Shown: positions 1 to 14,609, counted from the stretch's first letter. The stretch: DNA of 64,000 nt from Aeromonas hydrophila subsp. hydrophila ATCC 7966 (GCF_000014805.1 NC_008570.1:224001-288000), one strand, 5' to 3'. Program-made: numbers and translations. Notes: generated by a model from the letters alone, not told the origin.

Positions 1-1333
<1,333 letters not shown>

Positions 1334-1365
1334 CAAGCCGCCGGTTCTGCACTGATAAAAGCCGG

Positions 1366-1403
1366 AAGGGCGGGGCTCACCCTACAAATCATGCCCCGCT
1401 CTT
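1366..1403 (+). terminator. Hairpin after ebgC
   Basis: The arms AAGGGCGGGGC (1366-1376) and GCCCCGCTCTT (1393-1403) pair at 10 of 11 positions around a 16-base loop. There is no long T-tract, only TTT inside the right arm, so termination is likely but not certain. It separates the ebg pair from the downstream permease. Confidence 0.4.
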
Positions 1404-1414
1404 TCGCGAGATAA

Positions 1415-3296
<1,882 letters not shown>

Positions 3297-3306
3297 CTGA
3301 GATTGC

Positions 3307-3334
3307 GAACCGGTGCGGGAGACGGCACCGGTTC
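3307..3334. terminator. GC-rich hairpin after the tRNA-binding gene
   Basis: A perfect 10-bp stem, GAACCGGTGC with GCACCGGTTC, and an 8-base loop. No T-tract follows on the plus strand, so it may be a Rho-dependent or stabilising structure rather than a strong intrinsic terminator. Confidence 0.35.
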
Positions 3335-3378
3335 ACCAACGAGGCCGTCCACGCGGTCCGATCATAACAAGAGAGTAA

Positions 3379-4899
<1,521 letters not shown>

Positions 4900-4906
4900 A
4901 GCACAA

Positions 4907-4931
4907 GGCTGGCCGGATCCGGTGGCCAGCC
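4907..4931 (+). terminator. Hairpin after second permease
   Basis: Arms GGCTGGCC and GGCCAGCC pair perfectly around a 9-base loop, 8 bases after the stop codon. The following GGGCTTGCTTAATTT is only moderately T-rich. Confidence 0.45.
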
Positions 4932-5015
4932 GGGCTTGCTTAATTTCCGGCAGATAAAGGGGGGCCGCTCAACTTTGCGCCTCCCGCTTATCGGGGTAAG
5001 CTGGGGATTCGTTTC

Positions 5016-5044
5016 AACAGGAGCTGTGCCACAGCTCCTGTTGT
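5016..5044. repeat. Perfect 14-bp inverted repeat
   Basis: CAACAGGAGCTGTG and CACAGCTCCTGTTG are separated by one base. As RNA it would form an 11-bp stem with a 7-base loop, followed by TGTTTCC. It could be a second terminator for the permease or a protein-binding palindrome in the leader of the next gene, which starts 66 bases downstream. Confidence 0.5.
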
Positions 5045-5110
5045 GTTTCCTGTCGTCCCCGATCACCGGCCCCGCGCGGGGACGGGATCTGCTTTCACCG
5101 GAGACCGCTC

Positions 5111-6082
5111 GTGCGTCTGGATCCCTTTACCTCTGTACTGATTGTGGTGGTCGCGTTGGCCTCCTTCTTCCCCTGCGAGGGGCAGGTGGCCGTCTGGTTC
5201 GGTCTGCTGACCAAGCTGGCGGTGGCGCTGCTGTTCTTCATGCATGGCGCCAAGCTGTCGCGCCAAAACCTGCTGGCGGGCCTCGGCCATTGGCGGCTGC
5301 ACCTGGTGGTGATGGCCAGCACCTTCGTGCTGTTTCCACTGCTGGGGCTGCTGCTCACGCCGCTGGTGCCCCACTGGTTGAGCCCGGCCATCTACCTCGG
5401 TTTCCTCTACCTCTGTGCCCTGCCTGCCACCGTGCAGTCGGCCATCGCCTTCACCTCCATGGCTGGCGGCAATGTGTCGGCGGCGGTGTGCAGCGCCTCG
5501 GCCTCCAGCATCCTCGGCATCTTCCTCTCGCCGGTGCTGGTGGGGCTGATGATCAATGTGCAGGGGGAGGGGGTCGATACCTGGCACTCCATTCAGGCCA
5601 TCATGGTGCAGCTGATGCTGCCGTTCGTGGTGGGCCACCTGTCGCGCCCGCTTATCGGCCGCTGGGTCGACAGCCACCGGCCGCTCATTGGCAAGCTGGA
5701 CCAGAGCTCCATCCTGCTGGTGGTCTATGTGGCCTTCAGCGAGGCGGTGGTGCAGGGGATCTGGCATCAGGTCGGCTGGTACGATCTGGCCAGTATCGTG
5801 CTGCTGAGCTGCGTGCTGCTGGCACTGGTGCTGGGCTGGAACGTCTGGATCAGCCGCCGCCTCGGCTTCAACAGGGCGGACGAGATCACCATCGTCTTCT
5901 GCGGCTCGAAGAAGAGCCTGGCCAACGGGGTGCCGATGGCCAACGTCATGTTCCCGGCCGCCAGCGTCGGGGTCATGGTGCTGCCGCTGATGATCTTCCA
6001 CCAGATCCAGCTGATGGTGTGCGCCGTGCTGGCTCGTCGCTACCACGAGCAGGAGGCCGTGCCCCAGGTTCAACAGGGGTAA
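5111..6082 (+). CDS. Bile acid:sodium symporter family transporter (YfeH-like)
   Basis: A 323-residue membrane protein of the BASS / SBF-like family, with about ten hydrophobic helices. The N-terminal half has LLFFMHGAKLSRQNLLAG and the conserved LPATVQSAIAFTSMAGGN (the family's unwound-helix region). The C-terminal half has FCGSKKSLANGVPMA, the second crossover motif of YfeH-type members. Translation starts at GTG 5111; no nearby ATG gives the full first helix. The substrate is unknown: these members are usually called sodium-dependent anion transporters, and bile acid transport should not be assumed. The gene is monocistronic, ended by the hairpin at 6097. Confidence 0.8.
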   Translation: MRLDPFTSVLIVVVALASFFPCEGQVAVWFGLLTKLAVALLFFMHGAKLSRQNLLAGLGHWRLHLVVMASTFVLFPLLGLLLTPLVPHWLSPAIYLGFLYLCALPATVQSAIAFTSMAGGNVSAAVCSASASSILGIFLSPVLVGLMINVQGEGVDTWHSIQAIMVQLMLPFVVGHLSRPLIGRWVDSHRPLIGKLDQSSILLVVYVAFSEAVVQGIWHQVGWYDLASIVLLSCVLLALVLGWNVWISRRLGFNRADEITIVFCGSKKSLANGVPMANVMFPAASVGVMVLPLMIFHQIQLMVCAVLARRYHEQEAVPQVQQG

Positions 6083-6096
6083 GCGGTCCGGATAAA

Positions 6097-6125
6097 AAAG
6101 AGGGAGGCCATGGGCCTCCCTCTTT
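6097..6125. terminator. Bidirectional intrinsic terminator between yfeH-like gene and ovoA
   Basis: AAAGAGGGAGGCC pairs perfectly with GGCCTCCCTCTTT around a 3-base loop. Six A residues on the left give a U-tract on the minus transcript, and TTT on the right serves the plus transcript. Confidence 0.8.
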
Positions 6126-6139
6126 CGTTTGCTGCCTCG

Positions 6140-8290
6140 TCAGCGTTTGCGCCAGACGGTGAGCTGGGCCACCGTGTGCTGGTGCTTGCGGGCGGTCTCG
6201 CGGATGACGAAGGGGACATCCCGCGGGGGCATCTGCTCCTCGAACTCCGCCGCCAGCAGCCGTTGCAGCGCCTGATAGGTGCCGAGGGCCTCGCCGTTCT
6301 CGCGCACACCGCCGAGCCAGTTGGCCTTGGGGGTGTAGTCGGTCAGCCAGGTGTAGGGGCTGGTGAGCACCAGCAGGCCGCCGCTGCGCAGTCTGGGCGC
6401 AATGTCCCGCAGGAAGCGGGCGGGTTCCCGCAGCCGGTCGATCAGGTTGGAGGCGAGCACCAGGTCGTAGTCGCCGTACCTGGGCTTGAGGTTGCAGGCA
6501 TCCCCCTGGCTGAAGTGGACCCGCTCGCTCTGTTCGCGGCCGAGCTCATGGCGGGAGAGCCGCGCCTCGCAATACTCCACCAGCTCCCCTTCCACCGGCA
6601 CCGCGTAGCGGAAGCTGTCCTGGCTGGCGAGCGCCAGCGCCACGTCGATGAAGCGGGCCGAGTAGTCGACCCCGTCCACGTGGGCGAAGCGGCGCGCCAG
6701 TTCGAAGCTGGCGCGGCCGGTGGCGCAGCCGATGTCGAGCGCCCGCTCATGGCGGCTGCACAGTTCGCTGGCCAGGCCGGCCAGGGTCTGGGCGTAGTTG
6801 GCGACCCCGAAGTGGGTCGGCCCGTACTGGAAGTCGAGATACTGAGCGACGAGCGTGTCGGTCTCGTAGGGATTGACGACGACCGGCTCCTGATAGCGGG
6901 AGACCAGATAGCGAAAGCCCGCATGCTGGAAGAAGTGGCGGCGGAAGGCGTAGCGGGAGGACTTGAGTGCCTCGTTGCCGGTACTGATCCAGCTGCCTCC
7001 CTTGATCAGGGTGTGCTTGCCGTCGAAGGTGGGGGTGGAGAAGTCGTCGTAGAGGGGATGCACCTTGAACCCCTCGAAGCCGTCGATGGCGGTGCTGGTC
7101 CACTGCCAGACGTTGCCCACCAGATCGAAGAAGCTGCCCTGCGGGCAGGCATCCACCGGACAGGACGACGCGAAGCGGGCCAGATTGATGTTGCCGGGTG
7201 CCTCGATCCAGTCAGGTTGATCGCCGGCCAGCTGTTCGCGCAGCAGCATCCACTCCGCCTCGCTCGGCAACTGGACGGGCAGCCCGGTCTGGGCCGCCTG
7301 CCAGCGACAGAAGGCGGCGGCCTCCAGCTGGTTCACCTCCACCGGCCAGTCCCAGGGCATGGTGACCTGCTCGGTCATCAGCCGCAGTTGCAGTTGCTCG
7401 GGTTCGAGGGGGTCGCCGACCCAGAAGGTGGGCATGCGGGCCCTGGCATACTGGCGCCAGCCCCAGCCTTCGTCATCCCACCAGGCGCGGGTCTGGTAGC
7501 CGCCCGCCTGCACGAAATCGAAAAATTCTGCGTTGCTCACCAGCATGCGGCTGGCCTGGAAGGGGGCCAGTTCGATGTGGCGCTCGCCATATTCGTTGTC
7601 CCAGCCGTAGGTGGCGTCCTGTTTGCCGAGTCGCACCCGGCCACCGGCCACCGGCAGCAGGCTGTTGGCGGGCACCTCGTCACGGCAACGCCGCGCCTCG
7701 GGGCAGACCGGCCACCGGGGCTGGCTGCGCACCCAGGCCAGCGGCAGCTGGCGGATCAGCACGCTGGAGGTCTCGAGATGGATGCGCTCGTGCTCTATCC
7801 CCATCAATATGACCCAGGCCGGGCTCTGCCAGTCGATGGGCAGGGTCAGCGGCATCCGCTCGATGACATCACACACCAGCGCGCGCACCCGGCCGCGATA
7901 GTCGCGCAGCTCGGCGACGGTGGGCCAGTCGTAGTGGGTCTCGTCGAGATCGTCCCAGCTCATCTCGTCCACCCCGATGGCGACCATGGCCTCGATGCGG
8001 GCATCGAGCCGACCCTCGATGAGGCGGGCCGCCAGCAGCTTGTTGATGAAGAAGGCGGCGGTGTGGCCGTAGTAGAAGATGAGCGGGTGGCGCAGGGGGA
8101 TCGCCTTGTCAAACCAGGCCCGCTCGTCGGCCAGGCAGTCGAACAGCGAGTCGTAGAGATCGAAGGTCTGGCAGAAGTAGGCGAGCAGCTCGCGGCGCTT
8201 GTGGTCGGGATCGCTGCCGGTCAGCAGCGGGGTACGGGTCGGTTCCGGCAGGCCGGTGGCGGTGGAATAGAGAAGAGTGGCTTGGGTCAC
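6140..8290 (-). CDS. ovoA: 5-histidylcysteine sulfoxide synthase / methyltransferase (ovothiol synthase OvoA)
   Basis: A 716-residue cytoplasmic enzyme that catalyses the first step of ovothiol A synthesis: oxygen-dependent joining of cysteine to C5 of histidine. It also carries a methyltransferase for the N-pi methylation. Domains in order: a DinB-like four-helix domain (about 35-200) with the iron-binding HX3HXE motif EHERIHLE at about 167-173 and a further candidate His at about 76; an FGE/sulfatase-modifying fold (about 210-465) with GNVWQWT at about 393 and KGGSW at about 430; and a SAM-dependent methyltransferase (about 500-716) with DIGCATG at about 519. The start is GTG 8290, preceded by AAGGAG; an upstream extension lacks a site. 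No C-S lyase (OvoB) gene is nearby. The three-domain fusion separates it from EgtB. Confidence 0.92.
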   Translation of the reverse strand: MTQATLLYSTATGLPEPTRTPLLTGSDPDHKRRELLAYFCQTFDLYDSLFDCLADERAWFDKAIPLRHPLIFYYGHTAAFFINKLLAARLIEGRLDARIEAMVAIGVDEMSWDDLDETHYDWPTVAELRDYRGRVRALVCDVIERMPLTLPIDWQSPAWVILMGIEHERIHLETSSVLIRQLPLAWVRSQPRWPVCPEARRCRDEVPANSLLPVAGGRVRLGKQDATYGWDNEYGERHIELAPFQASRMLVSNAEFFDFVQAGGYQTRAWWDDEGWGWRQYARARMPTFWVGDPLEPEQLQLRLMTEQVTMPWDWPVEVNQLEAAAFCRWQAAQTGLPVQLPSEAEWMLLREQLAGDQPDWIEAPGNINLARFASSCPVDACPQGSFFDLVGNVWQWTSTAIDGFEGFKVHPLYDDFSTPTFDGKHTLIKGGSWISTGNEALKSSRYAFRRHFFQHAGFRYLVSRYQEPVVVNPYETDTLVAQYLDFQYGPTHFGVANYAQTLAGLASELCSRHERALDIGCATGRASFELARRFAHVDGVDYSARFIDVALALASQDSFRYAVPVEGELVEYCEARLSRHELGREQSERVHFSQGDACNLKPRYGDYDLVLASNLIDRLREPARFLRDIAPRLRSGGLLVLTSPYTWLTDYTPKANWLGGVRENGEALGTYQALQRLLAAEFEEQMPPRDVPFVIRETARKHQHTVAQLTVWRKR

Positions 8291-8654
8291 GCTCTGACTC
8301 CTTGTTGACAGTGAAGACTGACAAGACAGTGGTAATGGCATTACCGCAATGGAGAGCTTTGTACGCACAAGGTACCACTATTGGCTCAACAGACCGGCTC
8401 GGCAACCAAAAACTTCCACGGCTTGTCAGCATAGCGACCCCGTGAACGGCTCGCCAATCGGTCGTCCACCTGCCCGTTCGGGGATGGTCAGATTCGCCAG
8501 ATTATGGTCTGAATGACTCTCCATTTGTTGTGATCATGTAGCGTAAAAATGGATATTTTATTGAAAATCATGTAGTTGACTAACTGGCACAGGCTTTGCG
8601 ATGGATGCTGACCAAGGGGCCACGACTGGCCAATACACAATGAGGAGAGTGGCG
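8291..8654. other. Divergent intergenic region ovoA / GIN-domain lipoprotein
   Basis: A 364-base gap between two divergent genes, noticeably AT-richer from 8510 to 8590. It must hold both promoters. No convincing minus-35/minus-10 pair or known operator was recognised. Confidence 0.4.
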
Positions 8655-9377
8655 ATGAAATGGATGATGGGCGTGGTGCTGGCGGTCGGGCTCAGCGGGT
8701 GCAGCTGGCTGGATGATACCCGGGTGAGCGGGGCTGGGGCCGTGATCGAGCAGCAGCACGGGGTGGGCCGGCAGGTGACCCGGGTGCTGGCCGGGGTGCC
8801 TGCCAGCGTCCATCTGGTGGCCGGCGAGCCGCGCGGATTGCGCATCCGCGGGCAGGAGAACCTGTTGCCCTACCTGGTGCTGAGCGAGCGGGGCGACAAG
8901 CTGGAGATCGAGGTGAAGGACGGCTACCGGCTCGATCCGACCGAGCCGCTGGAGATCACCATCACCCTGCCCGCGCTCCATGAGCTGGCGCTGGCAGGGG
9001 TTGCCAACGGTGAGCTGCGCGGCTTCAAGGGGGAGGCGCTGGTGCTGTCGGTGGCCGGGGTCGGTGACATCGTCGCCGACGGGCTCGAACTGGATCGGCT
9101 GGAGGGCAACATCGCGGGCGCAGGCAGCCTGGATCTGGGGAACAGCACGGCCAGGGCGGTCGAGCTCAACATCGCCGGCTCGGGGGATGTGCTGGGGGCC
9201 GAGCTGAAGGGGCGCGAGGTGGAGGTCAATATCGCCGGCAGCGGCGACGTGGAGGTTCGGGCCCAGGAGCGGCTCAAGGTGGGCATCGCCGGCTCGGGCT
9301 CGGTCAGCTATTGGGGCGATCCCGTGCTGCAGAGCGAGATCGCCGGCTCCGGCGAGGTGAGCCGGCAGGGCAGCTGA
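8655..9377 (+). CDS. Lipoprotein with GIN-type auto-adhesin repeats (DUF2807)
   Basis: A 240-residue exported lipoprotein. The signal peptide MKWMMGVVLAVGLSGC ends in a lipobox (LSGC) with the lipidated Cys at residue 16. The next residues (SW) do not give an Asp at +2, so outer-membrane sorting is expected. The body is DUF2807 / GIN domain: a right-handed beta-solenoid built from repeated NIAGSGDV-like turns (AGVGDI, AGAGSL, AGSGDV, AGSGDV, AGSGSV, AGSGEV). ATG 8655 was chosen because AGGAG lies just upstream and the signal peptide begins there. The function is unknown; adhesion or surface association is a family-level guess. It is monocistronic. Confidence 0.8.
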   Translation: MKWMMGVVLAVGLSGCSWLDDTRVSGAGAVIEQQHGVGRQVTRVLAGVPASVHLVAGEPRGLRIRGQENLLPYLVLSERGDKLEIEVKDGYRLDPTEPLEITITLPALHELALAGVANGELRGFKGEALVLSVAGVGDIVADGLELDRLEGNIAGAGSLDLGNSTARAVELNIAGSGDVLGAELKGREVEVNIAGSGDVEVRAQERLKVGIAGSGSVSYWGDPVLQSEIAGSGEVSRQGS

Positions 9378-9402
9378 CTGGTTTTGTCCACCGAGCAGAA
9401 AA

Positions 9403-9427
9403 AAACAGGCCCGTTACGGGCCTGTTT
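9403..9427. terminator. Bidirectional terminator between lipoprotein gene and fghA
   Basis: AAACAGGCCCG pairs with CGGGCCTGTTT around a 3-base loop. A run of A residues on the left provides the U-tract for the minus-strand fghA transcript. Confidence 0.8.
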
Positions 9428-9430
9428 CGA

Positions 9431-10267
9431 TCAGAGGTGGCGGGCGTGAAAGCGCAGGTGCGCCTCGATGAAGCTCGCCACGAAGTAGTAGCTGTGGTCG
9501 TACCCAGCGTGGCGGTTGAGCTCCAGCGGCCACTCCTTGCCGGCGGCCGCATCGGCCAGGGCGTCGATGTGCAGCTGTTCGGCCAGGAAGGGATCGTCCA
9601 GCCCTACATCCACCAGAGTCGGCAGCGGCGTCACCGGGTGGTGGCGCAACAGCTGGCAGGCGTCCCACTCCTGCCACAGCAAGGGGTTGTTGCCGAGGTA
9701 GGCGCCGAGTGCCTTCTGGCCCCAGGGACAGCGGCTCGGGTGGCTGATGGGGCTGAAGGCCGACACCGAGCGGTAGCGACCTGGCTCGCGCAGGGCGGCG
9801 ATGAGCGCCCCGTGGCCACCCATGGAGTGGCCGCTGATGGCACGCTTCGTCGAGACCGGGAAGTGGGTCTCGATGAGCTCGGGCAGCTCGCGGGTGACGT
9901 AGTCGTACATCTGGTAGTGATCGCGCCAGGGATGCTGGGTGGCGTTGACGTAGAAGCCGGCGCCCATGCCGAGATCGTAACCGGGGTCGTCCGCTACGTC
10001 TTCGCCGCGCGGGCTGGTGTCCGGCGCCACCAGGGCGATGCCGAGTTCGGCGGCGATGCGCTGGGCGCCCGCCTTCTGCATGAAGTTTTCATCGGTGCAG
10101 GTGAGGCCGGAGAGCCAGTAGAGCACGGGTACCTTCTGGCCGGTGAGGGCCTGGGGCGGTAGATAGATGGCGAAGCGCATCTCGCAACCCAGCACCTCGG
10201 AGGCGTGGCTGTAGCGCTTGTGCCAGCCGCCGAAGCTCTTGTTGCTGCTGATTATGTCCAGATTCAT
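9431..10267 (-). CDS. fghA: S-formylglutathione hydrolase
   Basis: A 278-residue alpha/beta hydrolase of the esterase D family. It hydrolyses S-formylglutathione to formate and glutathione, the second step of glutathione-dependent formaldehyde detoxification. The nucleophile elbow is GHSMGGHGA with Ser148. The oxyanion region is WLSGLTCTDENF, the acid is expected near VDVGLDDPF, and the catalytic His lies in RHAGYDHSYYF near the end. The length is typical (about 277-280). It lies 49 bases downstream of adhC on the same strand, the usual pairing. SD GGAG precedes ATG 10267. The name frmB or yeiG would be equally acceptable. Confidence 0.92.
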   Translation of the reverse strand: MNLDIISSNKSFGGWHKRYSHASEVLGCEMRFAIYLPPQALTGQKVPVLYWLSGLTCTDENFMQKAGAQRIAAELGIALVAPDTSPRGEDVADDPGYDLGMGAGFYVNATQHPWRDHYQMYDYVTRELPELIETHFPVSTKRAISGHSMGGHGALIAALREPGRYRSVSAFSPISHPSRCPWGQKALGAYLGNNPLLWQEWDACQLLRHHPVTPLPTLVDVGLDDPFLAEQLHIDALADAAAGKEWPLELNRHAGYDHSYYFVASFIEAHLRFHARHL

Positions 10268-10281
10268 CGGGGGAACTCCTG

Positions 10282-10309
10282 CACCCCGCCCACGGTGGTG
10301 GGCGGGGTG
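10282..10309 (-). other. Strong hairpin in the adhC-fghA spacer
   Basis: CACCCCGCCCAC pairs perfectly with GTGGGCGGGGTG around a 4-base loop in the 49-base spacer. No U-tract follows on the minus strand and the fghA ribosome-binding site is left free, so an RNA-stability or processing role is more likely than termination. Confidence 0.45.
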
Positions 10310-10316
10310 ATCATGC

Positions 10317-11510
<1,194 letters not shown>

Positions 11511-11563
11511 TTATTTGGTGATAATAAGGCGAAATCTGAAATCACTTTTACAGACAGGTAATA

Positions 11564-12469
11564 ATGTTCGGCTGGGAAGGGATCTGTGAGTTTGTCAGCG
11601 TGGCGGAGCAGGGGGGCTTTACCCCGGCGGCGCGCAAGCTGGGGGTGTCGGTGGCGCAAGTCAGCCGGCAGGTGGCACAGCTGGAGGATCGGCTGCAGGC
11701 CAAGCTGCTGCTGCGCACCACCCGTCAGGTGCGGCTCACTGAGCTCGGCGAGATCTACTATCGCCACTGTCGCCAGCTGCTGGACAACCTCTACGAGGCG
11801 GAGCTGGCGGTGGGGCGTCATCAGGCGGTGCCGCAGGGCACTCTGCGCATCACGGCCCCGGTCTCCTACGGCGAGAGCCGCATCGCCCCGCTGGTGAACG
11901 ACTTCATGGTGCGCTTTCCCCAGCTGGAGGTGACCCTCAACCTGACCAACCAGCTGCTGGATCTGGTGCACGAGGGCTACGATCTGGCGCTGCGGCTCGG
12001 CCACCTCAAGGACTCCAGCCTGGTGGCACGCAAGCTGGCGCAGCGGGTGCCCTATGTGTGCGCCTCTCCCGCCTACACCGCCCGCCACGGCATGCCCAAC
12101 AGCCTCTCCGAGCTCACCCGCCACACCTGCCTGGTGGGCAACAGCGACGAGTGGCACTTCACCCTGGATGGCCGCCCCCACAGCGTGCGGGTGCACGGCC
12201 TGCTGCACTGCAACAGCGGCCACGCCCTGCTGGATGCGGCGCTCAAGGGGATCGGCATCATCCAGCTGCCGGACTACTACGTGAGTGACCACCTGGCCCA
12301 AGGCGAGCTTATCGAGCTGCTGCCGGAGCTGCGGGCGCCGGCGGAGGGGATCTGGGCCCTCTATCCCCACAACCGCCATCTCTCTCCCAAGGTGCGGCTG
12401 CTGGTGGACTATCTGGCGGAGCGCCTGAGCGATCCCCATCAGCCCGCGCTGGTGCGCCCTGTCGGCTGA
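11564..12469 (+). CDS. LysR-family transcriptional regulator divergent from adhC-fghA
   Basis: A 301-residue LTTR. The N-terminal winged helix-turn-helix spans about residues 1-60 (FVSVAEQGGFTPAARKLGVSVAQVSRQVAQLE), and the substrate-binding domain follows from about 90 to 295. It is divergent from adhC with a 119-base shared region, so it is the natural candidate to regulate formaldehyde detoxification. The effector is unknown. No T-N11-A operator could be assigned with confidence in the shared gap. The gene ends at a strong terminator shared with the convergent transporter operon. Confidence 0.85.
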   Translation: MFGWEGICEFVSVAEQGGFTPAARKLGVSVAQVSRQVAQLEDRLQAKLLLRTTRQVRLTELGEIYYRHCRQLLDNLYEAELAVGRHQAVPQGTLRITAPVSYGESRIAPLVNDFMVRFPQLEVTLNLTNQLLDLVHEGYDLALRLGHLKDSSLVARKLAQRVPYVCASPAYTARHGMPNSLSELTRHTCLVGNSDEWHFTLDGRPHSVRVHGLLHCNSGHALLDAALKGIGIIQLPDYYVSDHLAQGELIELLPELRAPAEGIWALYPHNRHLSPKVRLLVDYLAERLSDPHQPALVRPVG

Positions 12470-12482
12470 GTTCGCTCAATAA

Positions 12483-12508
12483 AAAAGGCCCGCATGTGCG
12501 GGCCTTTT
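12483..12508. terminator. Bidirectional terminator between lysR and nucleoside transporter operon
   Basis: AAAAGGCCCGCA pairs with TGCGGGCCTTTT around TG. A-runs and T-runs flank both sides, so it can end both convergent transcripts. Confidence 0.85.
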
Positions 12509-12525
12509 GCATGGCAAGGGCGGGG

Positions 12526-13491
12526 CTATTCCCGCTCCTTGACGTAGGGGGTGCCGAGCGCCTTGGGTGCCACCGCCTTGCCGATGAAGCCGGCCAGCAG
12601 GAACACGGTCAGGATGTAGGGCAGCGCCTCGATGGCCTGTACCGGGATCGGGAAACCGCCGATGCTGACCCCTTGCAGCCGGATGGCGACTGCATCGAGG
12701 AAGCCGAACAGCAGGCAGGCCGCCATGGCGTTCCAGGGGCGCCACTTGCCGAACACCAGCGCCGCCAGCGCCATGAAGCCCTTGCCCGCGCTCATGTTGG
12801 GGATGAACTGGGCGGTCTGGGCCACCGCCAGGTAGGTGCCGCCGATACCGGCCAGCAGGCCGCCGATGATGAGCGCGGTGTAGCGCATGCGCACCACCGA
12901 GATACCGGCGGTATCGACCGCTGCCGGCGCCTCGCCCACCGCCCGCAGGCGCAGGCCGAAGCGGGTACGGAACAGCACCCACCAGGCCAGCGGCACGGCG
13001 GCGAACGCCACGTACTCCAGCAGGGAGTGGCCGCTCAGCAGCTCGCTGTAGAGCTGGCTGATGACCGGCACGTCATACAGCTCCTTGGCATAGGGCAGGT
13101 CGATGGGGGCGAAGCGGGCCGCGCCGGACAGCGCCGGGGTCTGACCGCCCTGATCGAACCAGTAACGGCCCAGGGTGACGGTCAGGCCGGCCGCCAGGAT
13201 GTTGATGGCCATGCCGCTCACCACCTGATCACCACGGTGGGTGATGGTGGCAAAGCCGTGCATCAGGGCGAACAGGATGGAGACACCCACCCCGGCACCC
13301 AGCCCAATCCAGGCAGAGCCGGAGACGGCTGCCGCCGCCGCACTGGCGAACGCCGCCGCCAGCAGCTTGCCCTCCAGGGCGATGTTGACCACCCCGGAGC
13401 GCTCGCAGAACATGCCGGCCATGGCCGCCAGAATGAGTGGCGGCGCGGTGCGGATGGTGGCATCCAGCATCAGGATCAGAATTTCGAACAT
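12526..13491 (-). CDS. Nucleoside ABC transporter permease (NupQ/YufQ-like)
   Basis: A 321-residue BPD_transp_2-type inner-membrane permease with about eight to ten helices. It has the family block MAGMFCERSGVVNIALEGKLL at residues 23-43 (shortened here as context) and GEAPAAVDTAGISV in the central cytoplasmic loop that contacts the ATPase. It starts 2 bases after the stop of the partner permease, so the two are translationally linked. Together with the ATPase and BMP-family binding protein upstream it forms a complete importer, inferred to carry purine nucleosides. It is the last gene of the operon. Confidence 0.85.
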   Translation of the reverse strand: MFEILILMLDATIRTAPPLILAAMAGMFCERSGVVNIALEGKLLAAAFASAAAAAVSGSAWIGLGAGVGVSILFALMHGFATITHRGDQVVSGMAINILAAGLTVTLGRYWFDQGGQTPALSGAARFAPIDLPYAKELYDVPVISQLYSELLSGHSLLEYVAFAAVPLAWWVLFRTRFGLRLRAVGEAPAAVDTAGISVVRMRYTALIIGGLLAGIGGTYLAVAQTAQFIPNMSAGKGFMALAALVFGKWRPWNAMAACLLFGFLDAVAIRLQGVSIGGFPIPVQAIEALPYILTVFLLAGFIGKAVAPKALGTPYVKERE

Positions 13492-13493
13492 GA

Positions 13494-14609
13494 TCAGGCC
13501 CCCTTAACTTGCGCAGAGCGGTTGGCAAACGCCAGATAGAGCTGCTCGATGCGCGGACGCATCATGTGCTCAAGGGCGCCACAGAACAGGATCACCAGAC
13601 CCTGTAACACCACCACTATGTTGCGGTCCACCCCGAACTCGAAGCTGAGCTCGGCGCCACCCTGATAGAGGAAGCCGAACAGCAGGCTGGCGATGATGAC
13701 GCCGACCGGGTGGTTGCGCCCCATCAGCGCCACCGCGATGCCGGTGAAGCCGAAACCTTCCACGAAGTTGAGCTTGATCTGGTGCAGTTCACCCTGCAGC
13801 ACGTTGAGGGCGAAGAAGCCCGACAGCATGCCGGAGATCACCATGGCCAGGATCACTACCTTGGGATAGGAGATGCCGGCATAGGCGGACGCACTCTGGC
13901 TGGCGCCGACCGAGCGGATCTCGTAGCCCCAGCGGGTATGCCAGATGAAGACCCACACCAGGGCCGCACAGAGCAGTGCCCAGAAGAAGCTGATGTTGAG
14001 CGGGCTGTTCGACATCTCCATGCCGAATGCCCCGGCCAGTTCGCTCATCTTCGGCAGCCAGCTCGCCTCGGCAAACACCTTGCTCTCGGTGGCCATGGAG
14101 CCCGCCGGCTTGAACACCTCGACCAGCAGGTAGGCCATCAGGGAGGCGGCGATGAAGTTGAACATGATGGTGGTGATGACGATGTGGCTGCCGCGCTTGG
14201 CTTGCAGCCAGGCAGGGATGAAGGCCCAGGCCGCACCGAACAGGCCGCCGGCGATGATGGCCAGCGGTAGCAGCAGGGCGAACGGCAGGGAATCACCCAG
14301 CAGCAGACAGACCAGACCGACGCCGAGGCCGCCGATATAGGCCTGCCCCTCGCCACCGATGTTGAACAGACCGGCGTGGAAGGCCACCGCCACCGACAGA
14401 CCGGTAAAGATGAAGCCGGTCGCGTAGTAGAGGGTGAAACCGACCCCTTCACCGGTGCCGAAGGCGCCGTACCACATGATCTCGGCAGCATCGACCGGGT
14501 TGATGTCGAGGTAGTAGAACAGGATGGCCGACACCAGGAAGGCCAGCAGGATGTTGACCGCGGGCAGTACGCCCACGGAGATCCAGGCAGGGATACGTGC
14601 TTGGCTCAT
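13494..14609 (-). CDS. Nucleoside ABC transporter permease (NupP/YufP-like)
   Basis: A 371-residue permease of the same BPD_transp_2 family, longer at the N-terminus than its partner, as is usual for the NupP type. Visible features are the NIGGEGQAYIGG loop (the counterpart of NIALEGK in NupQ), VGASQSASAYAGI in the coupling loop, and GFTGIAVALMGRNHPVG. The start ATG 14609 follows AAGGAGGC at ideal spacing. About 80 bases separate it from the end of the ATPase gene. Confidence 0.85.
   Translation of the reverse strand: MSQARIPAWISVGVLPAVNILLAFLVSAILFYYLDINPVDAAEIMWYGAFGTGEGVGFTLYYATGFIFTGLSVAVAFHAGLFNIGGEGQAYIGGLGVGLVCLLLGDSLPFALLLPLAIIAGGLFGAAWAFIPAWLQAKRGSHIVITTIMFNFIAASLMAYLLVEVFKPAGSMATESKVFAEASWLPKMSELAGAFGMEMSNSPLNISFFWALLCAALVWVFIWHTRWGYEIRSVGASQSASAYAGISYPKVVILAMVISGMLSGFFALNVLQGELHQIKLNFVEGFGFTGIAVALMGRNHPVGVIIASLLFGFLYQGGAELSFEFGVDRNIVVVLQGLVILFCGALEHMMRPRIEQLYLAFANRSAQVKGA

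Noticed and set aside
6110..8308. 732-residue open frame on the plus strand opposite ovoA
   Set aside because: It is the antisense shadow of a GC-rich gene whose conserved domains are clear on the minus strand. Similar long shadow frames opposite the permeases, uvrD, mgtA, trkA and rsmB were rejected for the same reason.
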